NCBI GenBank assembly: GCA_016648135.1
Contig: JADDOH010002079.1
Coordinates: forward strand, 51,373 to 115,372
DNA: 64,000 bases
From: Agrypnia vestita
Taxonomy: Eukaryota; Arthropoda; Insecta; Trichoptera; Phryganeidae
Direction: 5' to 3'
The first letter of the stretch is position 1. Each line of letters begins with the position of its first letter. A program made the position numbers and the translations under genes. Below the pieces are notes generated by a model, which had not been told where the DNA came from, searched no databases, and saw only the letters and a list, made by a program, of their open reading frames with translations. Positions 44,770-58,529 of the stretch are shown piece by piece.

Positions 44770-45690
44770 GGTTTTTAATGAATCAAATAGATGCGGTTTT
44801 ATCGAAATTTGTTCGTAGAGATAATCGTTCATTCGCGCGAATTATAATGTAACGAGATGCTGGAGATTTGGCCGGTGGATGAACAAAGAAATAGACACGA
44901 ATATTGCAGTAAATATGAACAACAAATAAGGAGAAATCCTACCTTTTCAATTCTGGATGTTGGATAAGAAATGGAAATGCCTCTTTCTTCCTTTTTTCTT
45001 TATTCTTGGTCCAACTGCAACTCGAGATGACACAATCCACAGCTGCCGTATATTCCAATACAAGTGCTTATGCGGGTTATAAGATAATATTTCCTGAACA
45101 ATGGTCCAAAAAACGAACTTTTAAGAGATGCGGTACAACGCGGTTTCTTCACTCAAGTCAGGCAATTAACAGGTAACAGGTGATAATGCGGTAGGAATTA
45201 AAAATGCGATCGAGTCCATACAGGACCAGAGATGTCGCTAAGCGTATTGAAAAAAGGCGGAGGATGGAGTGGGAATTAATTAGAGATAAAGATAGGATTA
45301 TAGGGATAGGATTGGTAGGCCTTCATCTTACTGAAGCTCCATTCACCACAATCATCGCCTCCATTTCTCCATATTTAACACTGGCCAAACCAGTTGGTAT
45401 TAGAATTCCATTATGTACCGCTAGTCTTGTCTCGGTAGACATATTTCTTTTACAAATTACGGTATGTTAAAATACAGACTAACCTTAAAATTTCATTTTG
45501 TCAGAAGAGTTTATTTCCTTTTTGTTTACTCATAATTTTTAAACATTTCATTAATATGCAGTCTTCTATCAAAGTTTTTGATCGTTACATAGCCAAGAGA
45601 GCTCTATCTACCAATCTTCCCCTAGATAACAAATGCAAGCAAGCAGCCTTCTTTTTGACAGTTGTCCTTAGTTTCTCGACATATTCATGT
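44770..45690. other. Unidentified intergenic block
   Basis: Mixed composition; an ORF at 45204-45470 starts with a basic RIEKRRRMEWELIRDKDR stretch but has no domain that I recognise. No bounded repeat. Confidence 0.35.
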
Positions 45691-45695
45691 GTCTT

Positions 45696-45840
45696 AGGCC
45701 CGGTTGTTTCAAGTTCGATCAAAGTAAGCGGTCGATTAAACATAGATTTTTACGAAAATGGATCGTCTGATTGATGGAGAACGTAAAAATCTATGCTTTA
45801 AAAGAACGCTTACTTTAATCCAACTTGAAAAAACCAGCCC
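45696..45840. mobile_element. Palindromic MITE, copy 2
   Basis: Same element as 26676-26820, inverted relative to it: GGCCCGGTTGTTTCAAGTTC at the left and CAACTTGAAAAAACCAGCCC at the right. CATAGATTTTTACG is mirrored inside. Confidence 0.75.
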
Positions 45841-46221
45841 TTAGGGCCTCTTCCTTAGCAATGTGATCAACCCGGGAGGCCTTTGTGGATAAAGCCACAT
45901 CTAAAATACCCCCAATCTTTCAATGACAGGTTCTTCTAAGATGCGGACCTCGATTCCACAGAGCTGCCCGAGCGTGACTTCTTATTTTTACTTTATCGCA
46001 AACAAACTCAAATAAATCTTCTTATACTTATGTAGGGTAGTTTTTTTATTTTATTTCCTCCCATCGCACTAATTATAACCTTCAAATTGTACAGTAAGAT
46101 GCAAAGATTTGGAGGGACATAACCCGTAATAATCCTAGTCCCACAAAACTATCCGTTAAAAATACCAGAATTTGTTGAATAAACATACAACATTTCAAAT
46201 TTACGAGAGAGTTAAAGGCTG

Positions 46222-46842
46222 GACATTCACTGCAAATGAATATTTCGGCATTTTTTTTATGAAAATGTGAGTTTTTATTATTCATTAACATCAGAATGTA
46301 TATTCTAGACTGCAAATTTTTAGTGCAATAACTTAGATAGAACCTTTGTTCTTATATAAAAGTAATAAACTGAACATTATTTACAAAAATTAAGAAAATA
46401 TAAGCATTAGTCGACAGTGTACTAATTAATTAATTTTTAGTGTCCTAGGCGGAGCAAAGTTTTAATGAATATTTATATGTACGCATAATATGTTTTTTAT
46501 ACATATAAAGTATACTTCGTTATCTAGAATCCATACGTAGATAATTAAGAAATATCCAATATTAAATTAGTGAGAAATTTTTACATTTTTTGTTGATTTT
46601 AAAACACTTTTTATTTATATAAAGAGATGATTTTAAACAGTATATTCTATTTATTCCCGTATTTTGAGGCTTTACTCACTAATTTAAAGTTAAGTTTTGC
46701 AATAAAAATACCTATATTATTTAAAAATAAAAATTCCTAAATATGAAATAATTATAAAACAGAATGCCATAGGCAGCGGCGTTTTCCCAAAACCCACATT
46801 TTCATAAAAAAAACTCCGAAATATGCATTTGCAGTGAATGTC
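46222..46842. mobile_element. Long-TIR miniature element (about 620 bp)
   Basis: The left arm GACATTCACTGCAAATGAAT continues to about 46275 and is mirrored by the right arm (46792-46842, complement AGACATTCACTGCAAATGCA). Arms are about 50 bp with a few mismatches. The AT-rich interior has no ORF. Confidence 0.75.
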
Positions 46843-46849
46843 TAAGAGG

Positions 46850-49800
46850 ATAGTAGGAATTGGTTAAAAAATAAATATATATTTTCGAGTATTACGAAAG
46901 TTTATTCAACATTTTTGCGATTAGAGGCCGACCTAAAAGTTGTATTTATACAATAATTCTAAAAGATACACATTATTATAGTTAAACATACGCGAGAAAT
47001 CATATTAAACACATCACATTCTAAACTGAGATTATCAAATTCACATTACAGCACAAAATCGAACCAAGGATTTAATTACAAAATCAAAGTAAAATATTGT
47101 AGTAGAAAAATTACCATTATTTGGTGTCAGACAGATTTCTCACAATGTGGTCAATCGGGACACACCAAATGTGACCAAGTCCTCTATATTGATTGATGAA
47201 ATTTGACAATTTAATAAATCCATTCTCGACTTTATTTTGAAAAAAAAAATTTGAAGAATGCGGTGACTACCGTGGTGTCATTACTTTTCTACTCTATTAA
47301 TGGACTAACCGAAAAAGCTTATTTATTGATTATCAATATTGGTGTATATTTTCATAGAATCGGAATACCTAAAATTACATACGGCTATTCTAAATGTGCA
47401 AATTCTTACAAAACATGAATACTACACTAAATGAATATTTAGTGCAGTTTTGATATATATAATATGTATATATACCTAAGTTCTAAGGTGGTTTGCTAAA
47501 TGGACAGCTCCAATAAATTAGTTTTCTGATCTCCGACAGTTAAATTTTATCTTGTATTGTTTTATAGTCAATATTTTCAATGTTACTGCTCGATAAAACT
47601 AAAATTGCTGTACAAAGTAACAAGAACATATCATGTAACATTTACAAACAACAAAAAAAATTTTTAGGCATAGAAATTACAAAATTTAGTATAATATATA
47701 AGCAATGCTGCCAATTCAAAGGTAATTAAAAAAAATGTAAAAAGTCTGCAAGATTTGAGACAGAATTCCCTATGATTGGAATTTCAGATATTGAAAACCT
47801 TTACGGAAGCTTTATCTAGCTAGAATTGATTTCATAATTTCTCAATTTGATACTTATGAAAAAGAACCATAAAACATATCCTTATTGTGGATATATTATT
47901 ACGAAAAAAGGTTTAAAAGTAATTAACTTCATTATAATTCATTAGATAAAATATTCAAAAATACAGTGGTGTATTTAATTCTACACTAAGATTGAGAGAA
48001 CTTATTTAAAAAATAAATTTTCATATATTTTGTTAACAAGATTGACCCGATATCTTAGAGCTGAGCTAAAAATGCATTCTGGATCTGTATTCAACGTCTG
48101 ATGATGCGAATCACAACATGAACAAAATTAAAACATTTAAAAAAATATAGCATATGATATATATTTGTAATCAGTGTCAAAAACTGGTTTTTGATTGATT
48201 TGAAAAACAATTTCTGATGTTTTAAGAGTGTTTCGGAGAATTATTAACAATAATCTTAAAGAATTTCTATTGTTTAATTAAAGATAAAAACAATAACATT
48301 CTAAGTTATCATTTGTTATTACTAAAATTAGCCAAAAATATCAATTTAACATAACTTAGAAATTAGTAAAACACTTTGTAAGTAATGCTACAACATTTTT
48401 TCTAATACTATCTCTTAAAACACTTTTTTCAGCTAAAACTAAACTGATAAAAATATGTTTGACCCATCGAGCGCCAAAAAATGTAACCAATCTCAAATTC
48501 ATACATAAAGATTGTTTCAAATGCAAGATAATGAAATATCGGATCTCATAGAAATTTGCATTAAAAAATAAAAATAACTGCAACATTGGACATTAGATCG
48601 CATAATACTTTATTTGCGTTTAATTCATTATTTATCGAAATTTTCTTAATTTTGACAAAAATTGAACGTGAAGACAACCATCAAAAAATTCAAATGAAGT
48701 TACAAATTATTTTCACCTTAAGAGTAAATACTAGAATGTTATATACCTTCTGAAATAAAATTAGACGCATCATAGATGTAGTTATATAATATAGATGCCA
48801 TTTCCTGTTCAGACATCAGTAGGAACCACGTAAATTACTTCTGCCCAGAGAAGTCATTCGAGGACGCAATGTATATGACAATTGCCTAAATTGGTGGCAG
48901 TACAGTCTTGCCAGACTGTTTTAAATTATAGGATAAAATAAAATTTGTCAAAGGTATACAACTAAGATATAATAAGAATAGTAAAAGATGTATTTCAACT
49001 AATTTTTTCAAATCTATTATTTGTCACTGTGATTGTAATTACTTGACACAGAATGTGAAAGTTGAACATGATTACGTTTGAAAACTTATACCATTATTCT
49101 AATATTTCAAATGGTATCATGCTTAACTGAACCATTAAAATACCATGACCTTGGAGTTGTACTCCTTTAACAAATTCAAACCCTTACAAGAAATATTAGT
49201 CTACTTTCAATCATACCTTACCAAATACGTAAGGTATTTAGTTTTAGTGGCTTGCATTATATGCAGCAAGCATTATGGTACAGAAGTAATGAAATGGATA
49301 TAAAATAAAATAGTCTTCAAACATTAAATGTAATATGGTAATAAATATACATTTAAAAATGTATGACAAAATCTGCGTATATACTGTGTATTATTACGAT
49401 ACACAAATGATTTTACTAATTCCATTACAAAACATTTGTACTTGCAAAAAGCAGGCTTTAATACTGGTAGCAAACATTTCTATACTTTAAATATATATAT
49501 TATAAAAATTTAAAGTGCTATTTTGTACTTGGGGATTTGGATAAGGCGCCATTTTCAAACTGTCTAATTAAAATTGTTTTATTTGACATTTATTATCTAG
49601 ATACCAGGCAAATTCATCACGCATTTTGCACATGTTTCAAAACAAAAGAAAGTGTATCAATTTAGCAAACCTTTTTATGAAAATTCACATTATGTTGTGT
49701 TCTTGTTATTTTTTATAATAATCAGAAACACTGCAATTTGCAACAAATTAGGACATCAGTGCGTGGTTCTAGTGTTTAAAACAAAGATCCTATTAGACTG

Positions 49801-50120
49801 AATGACGACGTCGCCGAAAATACAAAACCCTCAAATATATGAAGAACGACCATCCGTGTTGGGTTACATTATGGTGTGGTTTTTGGTGTATCATTGGACC
49901 ATTTTTTTTTGAAAATTCCTAATTCAAAACATGTCATCCTTTACAAATGAGTGTCACTTTGAAAATATAATTTGTACTTGGCAGTATGGCGAATGAAACT
50001 GACGTACATTTAGGCAACTATTTCGAGCATTAGTGGAAATAATGTGAGGAAAGGACGCGTATATCTGAAATCATGGCGTACATTCTAGAAAATACTCTTA
50101 AAAATGCCAGGGTAACTATC
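46850..50120 (-). other. AT-rich region downstream of Pin1, probably partly its 3' UTR
   Basis: No ORF or bounded repeat is supported over more than 3 kb. On the minus strand AATAAA occurs at about 49589-49594, roughly 530 bp after the Pin1 stop, so the proximal part is probably 3' UTR. The remainder is intergenic. Confidence 0.4.
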
Positions 50121-50606
50121 TTAAGCAGTTCGAAGGATAATATGAACTCCAGAATCAGTATCCACGGGCATGCTCAGTTCTCCCAATTTCAATGCAAAGG
50201 CTGCCTCTTCGAAAGGCCTCTGCATGGCCCCCCGACCAAACAGTCCCAAATCACCGCCCCTCTTAGCGGAAGAGCAATCCGAGTACTTCTGTGCGAGCTC
50301 TGCAAACGTAGATTTTCCGGACACAATATCTTCCCTGTAAGACTTCAGCAGATCCAAGGCTTCGTCTTTCGAGCGGGTTATGTTCTCCTCCCGCCAAGAG
50401 GACGGCCGCCGAGAGCCCTCGTGCTTCACTAACAGATGGCTGCATTGCACTTGGGTAGGACCTTCGGTACTGGCGGGCTCCGCGGGCTTCTCCGGCCTGT
50501 CCCACTGAGAAACTTTTGTGTACACATTCAGGTAATAATGCTGGCCGGTGGAACGGCTCAGGCGTTTCTCCCATCCCGAAGGTAGTGGGCGCTCATCGTC
50601 CGCCAT
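50121..50606 (-). CDS. Pin1: Pin1/dodo-type peptidyl-prolyl cis-trans isomerase
   Basis: 161 residues, full length for Pin1, in one exon. It isomerises phospho-Ser/Thr-Pro bonds, usually in the nucleus. The N-terminal WW domain (about 8-38) has W12 and W35, with S17, R18 and Y24 at the phosphopeptide site. The parvulin domain (about 53-161) keeps CSHLLVKH, the phosphate-binding SRRPSSW, the catalytic cysteine in [13 protein letters not shown] and the histidine in [10 protein letters not shown]. In the WW domain NVYT stands where NHIT is usual in animals, so the common histidine is replaced by valine. The start [15 protein letters not shown] fits the family. No intron is present; either a retrogene or an intronless ancestral copy. 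It is the best preserved ORF here and appears functional. Confidence 0.96.
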   Translation of the reverse strand: MADDERPLPSGWEKRLSRSTGQHYYLNVYTKVSQWDRPEKPAEPASTEGPTQVQCSHLLVKHEGSRRPSSWREENITRSKDEALDLLKSYREDIVSGKSTFAELAQKYSDCSSAKRGGDLGLFGRGAMQRPFEEAAFALKLGELSMPVDTDSGVHIILRTA

Positions 50607-51700
50607 CGATTCAGAGTTGGAGTCCGCAATTTTGATGGCTTAGTGGAAATCTACAATGAAGGCGCGTACCCTCCTTCTAACCTCAAACAACGCGAGAGAC
50701 CGAGATTTATGAGCTAGAATCCAGCCGTGATGGGAATTAAAATAATTTGATGCCTTTTACTTGGTATTGCGTACCGGCGAAGACGAAAATGCACTTGATT
50801 TATATATAAATTATCACAGTAAGCCAGCAAGCTTCAACCGAAAACGCATTCTGACCACATTCTGACAGCGGGCGAACAGAAAATTAATCTATGGTTCAAA
50901 CATAAATTAGTATCTCATCCGTACATATCTCGGGATCTATCTATGTTCTATATTTATTGGCTACGTTCATTATGCCCTTAGCGCTCCCGATGCATCTTAT
51001 CGAAAACTGAACGGCGGAACAATTTTTTAAAATATTTATTCTACTCGTTTAATAAATCTTCAATATGGTTCAACAATCCTTATAAACACAAGTGATAAAT
51101 TAAAACGCAGGAAACAAAAAATATCATTGTCTTTAAAAATACTTTTTTCTTATGCTAAGAGAATAAGTTTTTATATTTTATATTTTATATTTTGAAGAGC
51201 ATTAACAGTTACGACAGTTAAGGCGTAAGGCGAAAATATTTAACAATAGGAAAATTGTCACAAAACTATTATGAATGTTCATTGTGTGTGTTTAATAATC
51301 AAAAAAATAAGTAAAGCATAAATGCAAAAAGTAACAGAATTATACATAAGAAAATAAGCATTATACATAAGACAATCCTGAAACTTATATATTAAGCATA
51401 AATTAAAACACATAAATATTATGCAAACTTTGCTATAAGTAAAAAAAGATGCGAGCCTGATAGAAAAGAATAATAATTTCCTCAACTGTTAATCTAATGT
51501 CATATAAAGCACTTTTTCGGATCCTTGGGTTTTACATGTACACAAAATGTTTTCTGAATTTTACGCCTTTAAAATATTTTGGTGAGCTACAATGTCAAAA
51601 GGTTAGAAAAATATATTTGAAATTATTTATTTATTTAATTTAAATGCACAACAATAGATAAAAAATTGTTTTGCTTTATGATCTGACAATTTATAAATGA
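50607..51700. other. 5' flank of Pin1
   Basis: The first 100 bp upstream of the Pin1 start are more GC-rich and probably hold the 5' UTR and promoter. Beyond about 51.0 kb the sequence is AT-rich with no feature seen. Confidence 0.4.
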
Positions 51701-52147
51701 CGCGTAATATTTTTATGGCTTTACAGTTTCACTTTTCAGTTGATAATATAACAAAAAAAACTCAAATTTTTGTGAGACCATTCGCAGGGTACGAGCCCTG
51801 TCAAGGCTGTTTAGTGAAATTTCACACTGCAGATTACGAGTCTCTTTGTTGGGTGCCATTATGAGTAAATTTCTGCATTGATACACGTAGTTCACTGCAG
51901 GGAAAATGTGAGATGAGCCTAATAGGAAACAAAAATAGTCAATATTAGTCAGATTGCGAATGTTACCTATAATTATTTTCTAATAAAGTTTTATGACGTA
52001 AGCCGACACGTGCTAACTTGTATTTATCTACTTTGTGTTTCGTATTTTGTGTCGTGATGGGTGAGGTTTTCGCGTTAAACTGGCGTTGATGGAGAGACCA
52101 AAGTTAACTGCAGAAGACAAACGACTACCTGCGGTCTGTCCGCCAGA

Positions 52148-52642
52148 TAACAAGGTAGATTCCTGCCTATGATATAAGTCTAAAATGTTCAAGCAACCAT
52201 GATCTAATGTCAATAATTGAGAAGATATGCGACTTCAAAGTTTGCATTTTTTATTTCAATTATTCCGACTTATTTTTTGCTAAACGTTGAACTATCATTA
52301 CAGTAACTTATATCAGATATGAGAAATTCATTCCCTTTAACACAAGTCAAATAAAATGATAAAAACCTTCCAATTCCAATTGGAAAATATTCCAATTGGA
52401 TTTTCCAGGGTTTTTATTTAACTTTTATTGAAAAGAATGAATTTTTCGTAATCGATGTAAGTTACTGTAATGATACTTCAACGTTTTGTAAAAAATAAGT
52501 CAGAAATATTGAAAAAATGCAAACTCTGATATTGCATAACTCCATAACTATTGATATTAGGTCATGGTTGCCTAAACATTTTAGACTTATAACATAGGCA
52601 AGAATCTATCGGCCAAGTTTCTGCTGCTAGCTCTGGTACACA
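52148..52642. mobile_element. Long hairpin element, copy D
   Basis: Has the family phrases AGATTCCTGCC, ATGTTCAAGCAACCATGATC and GGCCAAGTTTCTGCTGCTAG. The right end GCTAGCTCTGGTACAC equals that of copy C; the left end is truncated. The centre contains the palindrome TCCAATTGGA. Confidence 0.75.
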
Positions 52643-53159
52643 TCTTGAACAATGGTTTGAGCTGCGCAGAAGACTAATTTTGGGTTTTAGGCCTCAGGGG
52701 TGAGATATTTAGTATGGAATGTACATGCGCAAACTTTCCCACACTACGCCGAAAAATGTTCAACATTTTTCGCCGGCAACTGTACACCACATAAATTTGT
52801 GTGTAAATTTTTATTTTCAGGATTTGTTCACGTTTTAAATATTTGACGATATAAAATATTATTCGTAGTCATCGTAGACTTGATATGTTTTTGGGTTTTT
52901 TGGCATAAAAAATACTCCAGACATTTTACACTGAAATTAAGCGTTTACAAAAAATGCTATTGTTTAGTGGGTGTTGAAAATATGAACACGACATTAATTA
53001 CTCATTTGGGTTTTGACCATAGAAAAGAGAATATAAGTTATGACTTATAATTGCTTATGATCAGGTACGATACAACAAGCAGAATCTCTTTCATATTTGT
53101 TTGCTTTCCTCTTTCACAAGCGAAGGGAAAAACTTCATTTCAAAATGAAGACTACAACA

Positions 53160-53665
53160 CACACACGTTCACCAGTTTGAAGACTACAAAGTGTACACTA
53201 CAATTGTAGTAAAAACTACTTGAAGTGAAGCAATTGTAGTACTACGAAATGAAGTGAAGTAAATGAAGTGAAGTAATGAAGTAATTGTAGTATTAATGAA
53301 GTGAAGTAATGTAATGAAGTAATTGTAATAATAATGAAGTGAAGTAAATTTTTAAATGAAGCGAATGAAGTATTTTTTCCCCAAATAAAAATTTCAGTGT
53401 CGCCAGACAGATTTCTTCGTTCGATTCCAAAAAATTTTCAAACCACGGGGGGGGGAGTTGTTACAGATTCCAGAAATTTCTTCATATATCTACATCAACT
53501 TTCCAAAAATTTCACGTAAAAAATACACTATTTGAAATGTGTTTCTCATACTCATTTGGTGTTTGTAGTTTGTAGTGTGCACTACACATCAAAATGTGCG
53601 AAGTGTGCACTTCAATGTAGTGTAGTACTACATTGTAGTAGTGAGTACAGAGCGGACCCATCACT
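53160..53665. repeat. GAAGT-rich minisatellite between inverted TGTAGT-rich arms
   Basis: 53220-53370 is a degenerate tandem array of ATGAAGTGAAGTA and GTAATTGTA units. Flanking blocks (53170-53240 and 53570-53650) are rich in TACAATTGTAG and TGTAGTGTAGTACTACA and partly complementary. The right edge, on the minus strand, begins TAGTGATGGGTCCGCTCTG, recalling hAT-type termini, but no matching left end was found. Confidence 0.5.
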
Positions 53666-53901
53666 ATCTTTCACTCTTCTTCTGTGGTGGAAATTGTTTG
53701 TGACGATGCACACTGTAATATATTCGCAATCTAGCGGAACTTTATTCAAAAATTCAAAAACAAGCAAATAAAAATTAGTAAATTATACACAGTAGCTAAT
53801 TACCTAGACTATATGTTTTGATAATTATTTGCTAAATAACAGCACCGGTTTTCATATGGCAACCTGGCAAAGTGACACTTGCATAGGCCGTCATTCTGAC
53901 A

Positions 53902-54335
53902 GCAACTTTGTTCGTTAATTTGAGTCATTGTGATCAAGAATAAAGTGAATTTATTTCGAAGTACAGTTACCAATACACATATATATTTTATCTTCACCTC
54001 TATGACTACTTTACAAAGTAAACTGTATTACAATATATATATTTTATTGCCAGATACAAAGCCATTTACTTGTACATGTCGAAATTGTAATATTTTTGAA
54101 AAAGTGTGAGCAGCAACTTTGCAACTTTGTTCGTTAATTTGAGTCATTGTGATCAAGAATAAAGTGCATTTATTTCGAAGTACAGTTACTAATCCACAAA
54201 TATATTTTATTTTCACCTCTATGGCTACTTTACAAAGTAAACTGTATTACAATATATATATTTTATTGCCAGATACAAAGCCATTTACTTGTACAAGTCG
54301 AAATTGTAATATTTTTTAAGAAGTGTGACTTTGCT
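53902..54335. repeat. 219-bp tandem duplication
   Basis: Two head-to-tail units, about 53902-54120 and 54121-54335, nearly identical (CGTTAATTTGAGTCATTGTG, GATACAAAGCCATTTACTTG in each). Few differences point to a recent local duplication. Confidence 0.85.
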
Positions 54336-54879
54336 TTGATTTTACAAAAAATGTCTATGGGTACCCAACGAGAAAATAATTTTATTTTCTGCTTTGGTTC
54401 ATATTCTGAAAGATTTCATTAAATTTGGCGGCACGTGTTTTCGACACTTGATATACCGGAGTAGGGTGGGGTAAGGTCTGAAGGGTCAGAGGTGATATTA
54501 AATCACGGTGTAGTAAACCGGCCGGGAGATCTCAGATCTACGTATGCCGGCGGTTACGCCCTCCCCTAGGTATAATCAAAACGTCAGGTGACTGACTAGG
54601 ACACTGATATCTCGAGGCGGGTGAAGGGATATAAAAATAATAAAATCGAAACAATTTTACAAGTTTCTATATTGGGCACTGCAGCAAATTAATTTACATG
54701 AAACATTAATCTCAACTTACATACGATGCAGCAAAGTGGTTACTAATCTAAAAATTACATGAACCCTAATTTAGAGGGAGAGGACCAAATTATAAACAAA
54801 GAAAGAAAAAAAGACGAAACACATAAAAAATCTGATCTTACTGCTAAAATGTATGGTGACGAGATTAAATTAACACTTC

Positions 54880-55640
54880 GGTAGAAACAGGTGGGCGGAG
54901 AAAAAGTCTTTAGATCGGGGTAACCTGTTTCGGAGAGTTCGGCAAGTGTCTTCTTCGTGCTGCTTCGTGGTGGGCGGCGGCTTCTGGCGTCGGCGTCGTC
55001 CTCTGACTGTGTAGGCTACGTCGGCGGCTTCTGACGTCGGCGTCGTGGCGGTCGGTAGCGAGACGTCGCTTCTTTTGTCACTGGGCGTCGCGGCGGTACA
55101 CTGTGCGTCGCGGTTTCTGATACGTCGTTTCTGGCGTCGCGATGCCGATTCGGTGGTCGCTACCGTTCGGACTTACTTTCTTCGAGAGTTACCAGGGTAT
55201 TCGGCCGGACCGATTTTACGGGTCAGGCTAGAGTTCCTGGTCTCTCCACCTTCAGCTTCTAACTTCAACTCCTAACTCCAACTTCAACTCAACTCCTAAC
55301 TCGACTCAACTCCTAACTCCAACTCAACTGACTTCAACTCCAACTCGACTTCAACTGGTTTCTCGGCGGCTGGCTTCGCCTTATATTCTCTTCTCGCCGG
55401 CCTGAGGCGTGACCGACGGTGGAAAGGGGGCATCCCTTAGCTCCCTATTGGTCCGGATGATGTAGACCGTCTCCCGGTCGGGCCGCTCTTGATCCACCCT
55501 CGTCGTCCATTGGCTTCCTCTGGGTCCATCCCAGGCCCCGATGGACGTTACTGGTTACGGGACCCGGCGTCGCATATGTTACGCCCCCTATTGTTCTCCC
55601 AGTTTGCGGCTAATCTCGATGCTTTTCTGGTATGTAGGCC
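54880..55640 (-). mobile_element. GC-rich LTR-like block
   Basis: Sharp change to GC/CpG-rich sequence. On the minus strand there is a CCAAT-like GACCAATAGGG followed by GAATATAAGGCG (TATA-like) and then a polypurine-like array of GTTGAGTTGGAGTT repeats, a layout like U3-R-U5 of an insect Gypsy-type LTR. A GGGACCCGG/CGTAACA-type edge lies near 55560-55585. No gag, pol, primer site or second LTR was found, so this could also be a host promoter. Confidence 0.4.
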
Positions 55641-55649
55641 TAAACACTT

Positions 55650-58400
55650 TGTTATTTCACGAACGCTTTGTTCACTGTTCATATCCCTATCCCGTCACCA
55701 AAACACATTGCAAAATGAATTAAACTTAAGGAAAATATTACAGTACAAATTGGCAAAGGCGGAAAATTGAAAACACAAATCCGCATCAACACTTTACCCA
55801 ACATTACCCAAAAATAAAACTGCTTACATATACATACTTAATTAAATCGACACGCCAGACATATTTTTATCGAGCAGTTATTTCTACCATTATTGACTAA
55901 TTACATGGGATTGACGCAGGGTTTCATTAGATCACAGTAAAATTCCTTGAGTATGCATTACAATATTAATCTTATCATTAAGTCGTCGGTTTGATTCTTA
56001 CAGTAGGCCTCCCAATATTTAACGTTATTTATACATTACAACATTACAGGTCAACCCTTATCATTTTACATTGATTATCTTCGATACCTCCACAAAATCA
56101 TTATTATTTGTTTTTCTTTTATATATGATACACCGGACGGCATTTAAAATTTACCACTCCGCATATTCTCTTCCTTTATTTTTCTTTTTAATTTTTTTTC
56201 TTTAACAATGACAACATGTACTTGATACTTAGTTTTATTTTTAATTTTAGCTTAAATAAAACAAGCTATCGTACTTCTTAGTTGGACCAAACATAATTGT
56301 CAATATGTGACATAGAGATACAAAACAAAGGGCTAAAATTATACAGACATCGTGGCATTTCTTAGTGAATCAATTAACATAAAAACTTATTTACATGGGA
56401 TACATGCTTCAAGCGGGTCCCCTAATGTTAATGTTCTGTATACATCTTTGTAATTTCTTTTGGGATTACAAAGTACATGAATTTGCATCAACGCCACTTT
56501 CCCGAAAGGAATGCTTACATATACTAACATAATCAAATTCGATAAACATTTTTTTTTTCAAGAAATTATGTTAAACCTTATTGCTAGAAGAACAATTAAG
56601 AAAACTTGGCGTAAATTAAATAATATAACATTATTTACACCTAAATAATGAAAATTCTTACTTCAATATGTAAGCTGGATTGAATGCAAAACATTTTTTT
56701 TTTGGACTTTCATTATACTAATCATTATCTTATCAAATCAGCTTTCTTCCACCCCTGGTATAAGAATATAGGAAAAGAATAAAAATAGAGAACACTAAAA
56801 AATTATATAAGCCACATTCCACCCGGCAGACAATTGAAAATTTTCCAAACAAGAATTATTTTGAGCTTTATTATTACTAGATTAAAACAACTATTTTAAA
56901 ATAGACCGACAAATTATATTGCTTAAACGAGTAATCAAAACAATAATTGCATGTTTACAGATAGGTTATATACCTACAACCTACAAATTTGTATAAAAAA
57001 AACACAATATTGGGAGCTTAAATAACTAATGACAAATTAACATTATTCTTAAAAATAATTAAAACTCACAAATCAACATTATTCAACTAGGTGTAATACA
57101 TGAAAACATAAGACATGAAAGCCTCGATCTAAAGTAATATTAATGTTTATTCCAACACGGCATTTACTTATTTGCAATTAATTAAACTATTTTGTTTCAA
57201 CCCCGTGTGCTAAAATTCATTCTGCAGACAGATTTCAAAAACTAAAAAGTCGGAATCTTATATCTCTTCAACCGTGTTACGTCTTTTCACGAGATAATAT
57301 TCTATTACGTTATATATTATATATTACATCAATATCAAACATCGTCGGCAATAATACAATCAAATTTTTTCCTTTTGTTACGATCAATACATTTTCTATT
57401 ATTTGCTACAAGTTAGATTAATTCGGGATGATCTCGTTATTATTTCAAATTGCAATGTCCCGTTCATTTCGATACTTAGCTACATATAAAACGAGTAACC
57501 TCCACCTGCAGAGGTGGCCTGGGTTATCTAAATTATCATTACCTTACTTAATTTAAACATATCAGTTGCTCATTAATTAGGTACATATTACATTGATACT
57601 ATGATTCACCACTTTGCCTCAATTTCTAATTCGGCCTCCACCTTCTTAATTGATTGACCCCTGTTATCTTTATTGATAATGACCGCCTGGTCGTGCGTCG
57701 CGGGATCTTCGCGCCCTTATATTAACAATATGATTTATACGATCCTACATCTCGCGGATAGCGTCGCCATGTGGGAGATCGGTATGTCAGCGCTTTCTAA
57801 AACATCTCTATTGTCTGTCGAGGACAATAGTAAGTTTACTGCGACGACTTTCGGAATTATTATCTTGTTTTTCTAAAAAATGTCTTTCCCAAAACAATGG
57901 CGACTTCTCTAACAAACGCAGCTTTCTAAACCGTTGTCCCATGTGTTCGCATTTGGCCAAGATGTTCTTTCTATTGTTTAATCGGGGTTAGAGATATACG
58001 TCCCGCTGCAAGAAAAGGTTTACCGTTTTTACCCTTCCAAGATGTTACTTAAGAACAAAAGGTTGCGAACGTATTGTCCATCCTAACAAAAGGCCGTGCA
58101 CTTTTAATGTCTTCGGCAACCCTAACTTTCTAATTCATTGTTTCATATGTTTTATGGCGGGCTATCCTAAGACGATCGTCCGTCGCAATGTTATTTTTGA
58201 ACAATAGGTCACATATTTCGTCCTCGAACAAAAGATCGAACATGACCGGCTGTGACCACATGGCGCGTGATCTTCGAAACATGGGCGCTTTGATTTCGGT
58301 ATTGCCCTAGGACAAAATTAATAACCTGGTTCGCGTCATATTCCGGTACATCACACTCATACAATATTTTTTAATTTTCTTTAGGAGTACCTACAATAAT
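55650..58400. other. Region without a supported gene
   Basis: AT-rich up to 57.6 kb. At 57.6-58.35 kb composition rises and the minus strand from 58353 begins TGTGATGTACCGGAATATGA, which could be another LTR edge. All frames are interrupted. Confidence 0.35.
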
Positions 58401-58529
58401 GAAAAGATAAATATTTTAAGTATGGGTTTTAAGTGGCAAAAAAGGATCAAAACAGGTGCATTTAGATTTTTATAATAAACAAAACACAACCAGGTTGATT
58501 CGGAAAGCACGCCTTGAGAACTAAAAATT

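Noticed and set aside
50073..50574. Plus-strand and shifted ORFs over Pin1
   Set aside because: The minus-strand frame shows WW and parvulin motifs throughout; the others are shadows.
53220..53370. CRISPR-like array
   Set aside because: Units are short, degenerate and contiguous without spacers; the organism is eukaryotic.
53809..54216. Two similar minus-strand ORFs
   Set aside because: Their similarity is fully explained by the 219-bp tandem duplication; AT-rich with no domain.
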